A DNA stretch of 64,000 nucleotides from CAG-791 sp045130475. GTDB taxonomy: Bacteria > Bacillota > Clostridia > Lachnospirales > Lachnospiraceae. Location: assembly GCA_045130475.1 (NCBI GenBank), contig JBGUPU010000075.1:1-64000 (forward strand), read 5' to 3'. Below the pieces are notes generated by a model, which was given only the letters and a program-made list of their open reading frames with translations, was not told the DNA's origin and searched no databases. Below are positions 59,421-64,000 of the stretch, one piece after another; within the stretch, counting starts at the first letter, position 1, and each line of letters begins with the position of its first letter. The position numbers and the translations under genes are program-made.

Positions 59421-62400
59421 ATGGCATTCGATTATAACTCCAGGACAAAATGGGAAAAGGAAAGAATTGAAAGGTGGAAGAGGGAACATGGGGAGCAGAT
59501 CGAATCAATCTCGGGTCAGGCCTGCTCCGGGAAAAAGGAACTGCTTGACGAAGTGGGCAATTTCAGCAGCTACCCCCACTGCGGCTTTCCTGCCATCCGT
59601 AAGTGGGGGCGGGAGAATATAAAGAAAGCGGCCGGCCGGCACAGCCTGAAGGAAGTCCTGTATGAGGAATGTGCGGACCTGATCGAGCTCCTGGTGCCTG
59701 CGCAGTACCGGGAGGACTTTGACTATATGCTGGAGCAGTTTGCGGATTTTCAGTACACAAGGTCACTCTTTCGGCCGACGGTGAGGACGGCAGATCCGGC
59801 CGCGCATGTGCTCGATGCCTTCGGCCTCATGCAGGGCTATAAGGTTCTGGGAATGTACGGCGTTACGCCCTTGGAGTATCTGACGGAGAGAAGGCCTGCA
59901 GACAGTCGTGCGGAAACGGACAGCGGCCTCGATGAGGAATTCCTGGATTTTAAGCATCAGGATACCTACGCCCGGGACCTCCACATGGTACAGTTCGACG
60001 ATATCCTGGCGGCCAGGATCGACCGGGGCGACGCGGCTGTGATCGAAGCTGTGGAAGAGGCCCTGTTAAGCGACAGAAATACGGTAGTCGTCACGGTCCC
60101 GCTCATCAGAGCGATCGTGAAATCGCGCAGCACAGGACTTCATGAACTTCTGGCCAAATTCCTGCTTGCCGCAAGGCTGCAGGAAGGCGTGCGCCAGGCT
60201 GTCTGTGAGAATGCGGACTGCGGAAGGGCGGAGGCCTTTCTGACGATCCTGAAGGCGATCGAGGACAATGGTCTGCTCCGTTTTTCAGCCGTAAAGAGAG
60301 CCGTTGCCACCTGGACGGGTATCTGCAATCCCGAATCCATGGATCGTATATCGGAGAAACTCCTGGCAGGAATCGGCAGTGCGGTCCGTGACCGTCAGAA
60401 GGCAATTTCCATGACGCAGACGGATGACAGTGTGGAGATCGTCACAGGACTTTGGGCATTGGGCTTTTATGAGGCGAAAGATGCTGTGGACCGCATGCTG
60501 GAGATCGTGGAGAGCGGCTCGAGGAACCAGCGGCTGACCATATCCTATTACAATCGATATATGCAGTTTTCGGAATACAGCGGACAGGCGGCGGGAAAAA
60601 TTCTGGAGACCTATCCGGAGGACCCGGAGATGGCAGCCGCCTTCATGCCCACTTATCTGGACGCAGTAGACACAATCGTCCGGAACTGCATCCGCAACGC
60701 CAAAAAGCAGCCGGTCTATGCTGTCTCGGAGGATGATCTGACCTATCTGCCCTTGCAGGCGGAGGAATTTTTTGACAGCAGGGAGCAGGCTCTGCGCCAC
60801 TATCAAATCCTGAAGAATCTTGCCGACGGCATGAAAAAGAGAAAAATAGAATACGCCCCTGTGATCTTCCCCTGGTACAGTGCGGTGCTTGACAAAAGTG
60901 ATCTGACCCAGAGGATGGTCCTGATCGCCTATGCGCTGCAGGATCAGGCCCTGATCGACCAGGTCTGTGTCCGGCTGACGGATATCATGGATTCCTATTA
61001 CAACACACGCTTTAATTACCTGCGCATCCTGCTGCATGCCCCGCAGACAAAGATCCAGCGGGAGGCGCTGATCGGCTATGCTGCGGACAAGGAGAGCTTT
61101 ACCAGGATGGCGGCCTGTCAGATTCTGAAGAAAATGCAGAATTCAGAGGATCCGGACCTGAGGATCACCGACGACGAGTACAGGCAGCTGGAGATGCATC
61201 TGCGCCTCAAAAACGAAGAGACCCGCCGCTATGTGATCGATCTGCTGGAAGGCAGAGAGGAAATGAAGACGGACGAAAGCATCCGGAGACTATTGGGCGG
61301 CGGACAGGAACAGGCGGATGCGGGAGCTTCCGCCGGCGGTGGACAAAAAAAGACAGATGCGGGATCTTCAATCGGCGGTGGACAAAAAAAGACAGATGCG
61401 GGAGCTTCAGCCGGCGGGGGACGGAAAAAGAAGACGATCTCCGCTGCGGACAGGGAACAGATGCGCCTTGCCGGACTGGACATGCTCAAGCGGCGCTGTG
61501 AAAAGAGCGAGGAGGACGCGAAGAGAGGGGCAGCCCTTCTGCGCCGGATCCTGCCGGATGACGCCGGCCTGTCCGACAGGGAGAAAGTCCTGTACAGGGA
61601 AATCGCCGCAAGCGGGGGCGCCGGCAGTATCCTGAATACGGAAGGCTACGGACTCTATGACCCTCAGGCAGCATATGAACCGGTCCTGCCGGCAGAGAAG
61701 GTATCTTTGCAGGAGTATTTTAACCTTTCCGCAGAGGAACTGGACGGGTATTTTGACAGGATCAGGAACTTTATTGAGAAGCACGGCAAGCTGGAATACA
61801 CCAGCGCCAACGGTGACAGGCAGTTGCTTGAGAACGGTCTCTACATGATCAACTACGAATACAGCGGCGCCATAGAGACACGCTTTCCCTTCCCCGAGCT
61901 CTGGGTGGAGGTCTATGAAACCATTATCCGGGATCCCAAGGTATTCTTTAACCTGTACTTTGCTATCCGCAACGGCTTTGACGAGACGGATCTGAAGGAT
62001 GTCGAGACCTATCGGAAGGCCGAAAAGACGATCTTGGGAGGGGCCTGGTCAGGGTATCACTATGCGGATCCAAAATATATCGGCAGCCGCGGAGGCCACA
62101 GTACTTATCAGACCATTCTGGATATCATATCCAGCCAGCAGCATCTGGTCCTGCCTGCGGAGATAGCCCGGGCGGCAGTCATGCAGGCCATCGCTCTGCC
62201 GGAAGAGATCCGCTGGATGGAAAAGGCGCCTTCAAAATACCAGACCTATTATACACAGCAGCGTCCCACCCTGTGTTTCCTGCGCTCGGACAAGTTCCGG
62301 TCCATACTCTTCCGCGCATGTCATTACGAAAACTACAGGGAATTCAGCGATGTATTTCCTCTGCTATTTGAAGTGGACCGGGTCTATCAGTTTGACGCGC

Positions 62401-64000
62401 ATGAACCGAAGAACTATACCAATAGTTCCCGCAATATTCTTTCCATTTATTCCTATGTCAAGGCCTGCCAGCTGGGACTGATCACAAAGGACTATCTGTA
62501 TAAGGCGGCTTTTGAGGCAGTGGGTCTGAAGTTTGCGGTCGGTCCGCTGGGAGAATTGTTCCGTCCCTCGATCTCGATCAGCACACTCCGCAATGTAAAG
62601 GAGTATATGCCGGTAGATCTGGAGAAGCGGACCATTGATAGAGAGTACCGCTTTTATCAGCTCTGCGCGGAAGTCTACAGCAGGCTGACAGACCTGATCC
62701 TGGATGTGGAACTCAAGCGCGGCGACACGCCGACTGTTTTTTCGGAAGCGGTCTCCAGGATCTCCAGGATTGAAGGCATACCGCGTCTGATGGAGATCCT
62801 GCGCGCATTGGGTAAAGAACCCCTGGACAGAAATACCTATTATTCCTTCAGCAGCGGAACCAGCAAAAGGGAGTGCCTGAGCCATCTGCTCAAGGTCTGT
62901 TATCCGATTGAAGGGAGAGGGCTGGAAAAGGAAATATACGGCAGCGGGTCTTATGGTGCCGCCGCGGTTTCCGCAGGCGGGACAGACAGATCTGCGCCTG
63001 AAAAAGAGACGGCAGAGGATCTGAAAAGAGCGGTGAAACAGAACAAGATCACCGCGGACCGCCTGATCGAGGTGGCTATGTATGCGCCGCAGTGGCTGGA
63101 CCTTGTGGAGGAAGTCCTCGGGATCGATGGATTCAAGAGCGGCTGCTACTATTTTATGGCGCATATGAATGAGCGCTTTGACGACCGGAAAAAGGCTGTC
63201 ATCGCCAGGTATACGCCCCTGTCCCCCGAAGAACTCAATAACGGCTGTTTTGATACCAACTGGTTTTTCGAAGTGTACGGGAAGCTGGGGGAAAAGAATT
63301 TTGCAAAGCTCTACAAGGCGGCGAAATATATAGCAGACGGAAGCAAGCACACACGCGCCAGAAAATACGCGGACGCCGCTTCCGGAAAAGTGGACCGCGA
63401 CGAGCTGGAAAAAGTGATTGAGGACAAGCGCAACAAGGACCTTTTGATGAGCTACGGCCTGATCCCTGTAAAGGACAGGCAGGATGCCCTGCACAGATAC
63501 GGATTTTTGCAGAAATTCCTCAAGGAGAGCAGACAGTTCGGTGCCCAGCGCAGGCAGAGCGAGGCCCAGAGTGTGCAGTATGCCCTCAAAAACATGGCGA
63601 CGACGGCCGGCTATGCCGATGAACTGCGCCTGACACTGGCCATGGAGACGGAGCTGGTCACGTCAAATCAGCAGTATTTTGACGGAATGCTGATTGGCGG
63701 CTATTGGGTCCGGATCCTTGTGGACGGGGACGGAAAGGCAGAGCTCAGGCTGTCAAAAGAAGAGGGAGGCAGGACACTCAAGTCCGTACCGGCAGCCATT
63801 AAAAAAGAGGAAAATTTCCTTGCCGTCAAAGAGTTTGCGGCAAAACTTAAGGAGCAGTATTCACGGTGCGCAGCCATGTTTGAGCGGGCCATGGAAGAGG
63901 AGGAGGTCTACAGCTTCGGAGAACTTCTGGATCTGTGCCGCAATCCTGTGACAGCCGGAATACTCGGAAGGCTGGTGTTTACAAGTGAAGGAGCGGCGCA
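59421..64000 (+). CDS. Giant DUF5724/DUF4132 (YehI/MolR-like) protein, partial
   Basis: The gene is open from ATG 59421 (GGGAGG about five bases upstream) to the window edge, at least 1,526 codons, and the stop is outside. The protein is almost wholly helical, with HEAT-like repeats across about 130-620 (for example LLHAPQTKIQREALIGYAADK). A low-complexity linker at 626-670 consists of 13-residue repeats. The second half contains the DUF5724 signature: GKLGEKNFAKLYKAAKYIAD, RNKDLLMSYGLIPVK (about 1337) and FLKESRQFGAQRRQSE (about 1363); the DUF4132 domain is expected beyond the edge. The E. coli relative YehI lies in a cluster with MoxR-type ATPase, VWA and SWIM proteins of unknown function. 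Role unknown; probably cytoplasmic. Confidence 0.8.
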   Translation, partial: MAFDYNSRTKWEKERIERWKREHGEQIESISGQACSGKKELLDEVGNFSSYPHCGFPAIRKWGRENIKKAAGRHSLKEVLYEECADLIELLVPAQYREDFDYMLEQFADFQYTRSLFRPTVRTADPAAHVLDAFGLMQGYKVLGMYGVTPLEYLTERRPADSRAETDSGLDEEFLDFKHQDTYARDLHMVQFDDILAARIDRGDAAVIEAVEEALLSDRNTVVVTVPLIRAIVKSRSTGLHELLAKFLLAARLQEGVRQAVCENADCGRAEAFLTILKAIEDNGLLRFSAVKRAVATWTGICNPESMDRISEKLLAGIGSAVRDRQKAISMTQTDDSVEIVTGLWALGFYEAKDAVDRMLEIVESGSRNQRLTISYYNRYMQFSEYSGQAAGKILETYPEDPEMAAAFMPTYLDAVDTIVRNCIRNAKKQPVYAVSEDDLTYLPLQAEEFFDSREQALRHYQILKNLADGMKKRKIEYAPVIFPWYSAVLDKSDLTQRMVLIAYALQDQALIDQVCVRLTDIMDSYYNTRFNYLRILLHAPQTKIQREALIGYAADKESFTRMAACQILKKMQNSEDPDLRITDDEYRQLEMHLRLKNEETRRYVIDLLEGREEMKTDESIRRLLGGGQEQADAGASAGGGQKKTDAGSSIGGGQKKTDAGASAGGGRKKKTISAADREQMRLAGLDMLKRRCEKSEEDAKRGAALLRRILPDDAGLSDREKVLYREIAASGGAGSILNTEGYGLYDPQAAYEPVLPAEKVSLQEYFNLSAEELDGYFDRIRNFIEKHGKLEYTSANGDRQLLENGLYMINYEYSGAIETRFPFPELWVEVYETIIRDPKVFFNLYFAIRNGFDETDLKDVETYRKAEKTILGGAWSGYHYADPKYIGSRGGHSTYQTILDIISSQQHLVLPAEIARAAVMQAIALPEEIRWMEKAPSKYQTYYTQQRPTLCFLRSDKFRSILFRACHYENYREFSDVFPLLFEVDRVYQFDAHEPKNYTNSSRNILSIYSYVKACQLGLITKDYLYKAAFEAVGLKFAVGPLGELFRPSISISTLRNVKEYMPVDLEKRTIDREYRFYQLCAEVYSRLTDLILDVELKRGDTPTVFSEAVSRISRIEGIPRLMEILRALGKEPLDRNTYYSFSSGTSKRECLSHLLKVCYPIEGRGLEKEIYGSGSYGAAAVSAGGTDRSAPEKETAEDLKRAVKQNKITADRLIEVAMYAPQWLDLVEEVLGIDGFKSGCYYFMAHMNERFDDRKKAVIARYTPLSPEELNNGCFDTNWFFEVYGKLGEKNFAKLYKAAKYIADGSKHTRARKYADAASGKVDRDELEKVIEDKRNKDLLMSYGLIPVKDRQDALHRYGFLQKFLKESRQFGAQRRQSEAQSVQYALKNMATTAGYADELRLTLAMETELVTSNQQYFDGMLIGGYWVRILVDGDGKAELRLSKEEGGRTLKSVPAAIKKEENFLAVKEFAAKLKEQYSRCAAMFERAMEEEEVYSFGELLDLCRNPVTAGILGRLVFTSEGAA
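61296..61430 (+). repeat. 39-bp in-frame tandem repeat in the giant gene
   Basis: Three 39-base units (61296-61334, 61335-61373, 61374-61412) and a partial fourth encode GGGQEQADAGASA, GGGQKKTDAGSSI, GGGQKKTDAGASA and GGGRKKK. Units 2 and 3 are almost identical in DNA, indicating recent duplication. The encoded stretch is a flexible linker. Confidence 0.9.

Noticed and set aside
1..64000. Prophage, insertion sequence, integron, tRNA or rRNA genes
   Set aside because: No transposase, integrase, capsid or tail genes were seen and no RNA-gene motif was recognised by eye; a tRNA scan would be needed to exclude tRNAs fully.

Overview
The window looks like a chromosomal segment of an anaerobic, fermentative low-copy-repeat Clostridia, most likely Lachnospiraceae. 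The evidence is moderately GC-rich DNA, AGGAGG-type ribosome binding sites, a meso-diaminopimelate-type MurE (DNPR motif), a fused SecDF, the Bacillota gene order priA-def-fmt-rsmB-rlmN-prpC-prkC-rsgA, and a crotonase / acyl-CoA dehydrogenase / EtfAB / CoA-transferase fermentation module. I see no rRNA, tRNA, CRISPR array, prophage or intact insertion sequence. This is inference from gene content; no database search was possible.

Layout. 0-3 kb: leftward genes (metallophosphoesterase, a membrane-anchored terpenoid-cyclase-like barrel protein, a DnaQ/KapD-type exonuclease) and a strong leftward promoter leaving the window at the left edge. 3.3-11 kb: rightward genes for an HD phosphohydrolase with an extra N-terminal domain, a VTC-type polyphosphate polymerase paired with a DUF4956 membrane protein, a HAD phosphatase, a Sir2 deacylase, a YitT membrane protein, a lipase-like hydrolase, YjbQ, and a small SH3 protein with a textbook double-glycine export leader. 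11-18.3 kb: a DJ-1 protein (leftward), comM-dprA, a very basic small protein, a secreted protein and the permease CytX. 18.3-20.9 kb: leftward rhodanese and a dihydroxyacetone kinase operon in the order dhaL-dhaM-dhaK. 21-24.5 kb: hisS-aspS. 24.7-29.2 kb: a phosphopantetheinyl transferase, a lipoprotein and secDF.

29.5-44.9 kb is a housekeeping block: recJ, murE, priA, def, fmt, yugP-like peptidase, rsmB, rlmN, the PP2C/PASTA-kinase pair prpC-prkC, and rsgA. Intergenic RNA structure is conspicuous here, notably ahead of recJ and prkC. 45-48.1 kb carries a short FNT channel and recD2.

48.4-58.8 kb is a metabolic region: a MarR regulator, etfBA, a decayed GntP permease, a crotonase, a Pct-type CoA-transferase, a short-chain acyl-CoA dehydrogenase and an aconitase-family hydratase. 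Each unit has its own spacer and most have their own terminator. Together they could feed electrons from Etf to an enoyl-CoA (crotonyl-CoA or acryloyl-CoA) and recycle CoA through the transferase; thiolase, 3-hydroxyacyl-CoA dehydrogenase and lactoyl-CoA dehydratase are not in the window.

58.9-64 kb holds a small unknown gene and the first 1,526 codons of a giant DUF5724/DUF4132 (YehI-like) protein running off the right edge. That family is tied in other bacteria to uncharacterised MoxR/VWA/SWIM clusters, so the sequence just beyond this window is worth reading. The most novel-looking items are the double-glycine SH3 protein, the giant YehI-like gene with its internal 39-bp repeat, a dispersed ~77-bp intergenic repeat present twice, and the structured leaders before recJ and prkC.
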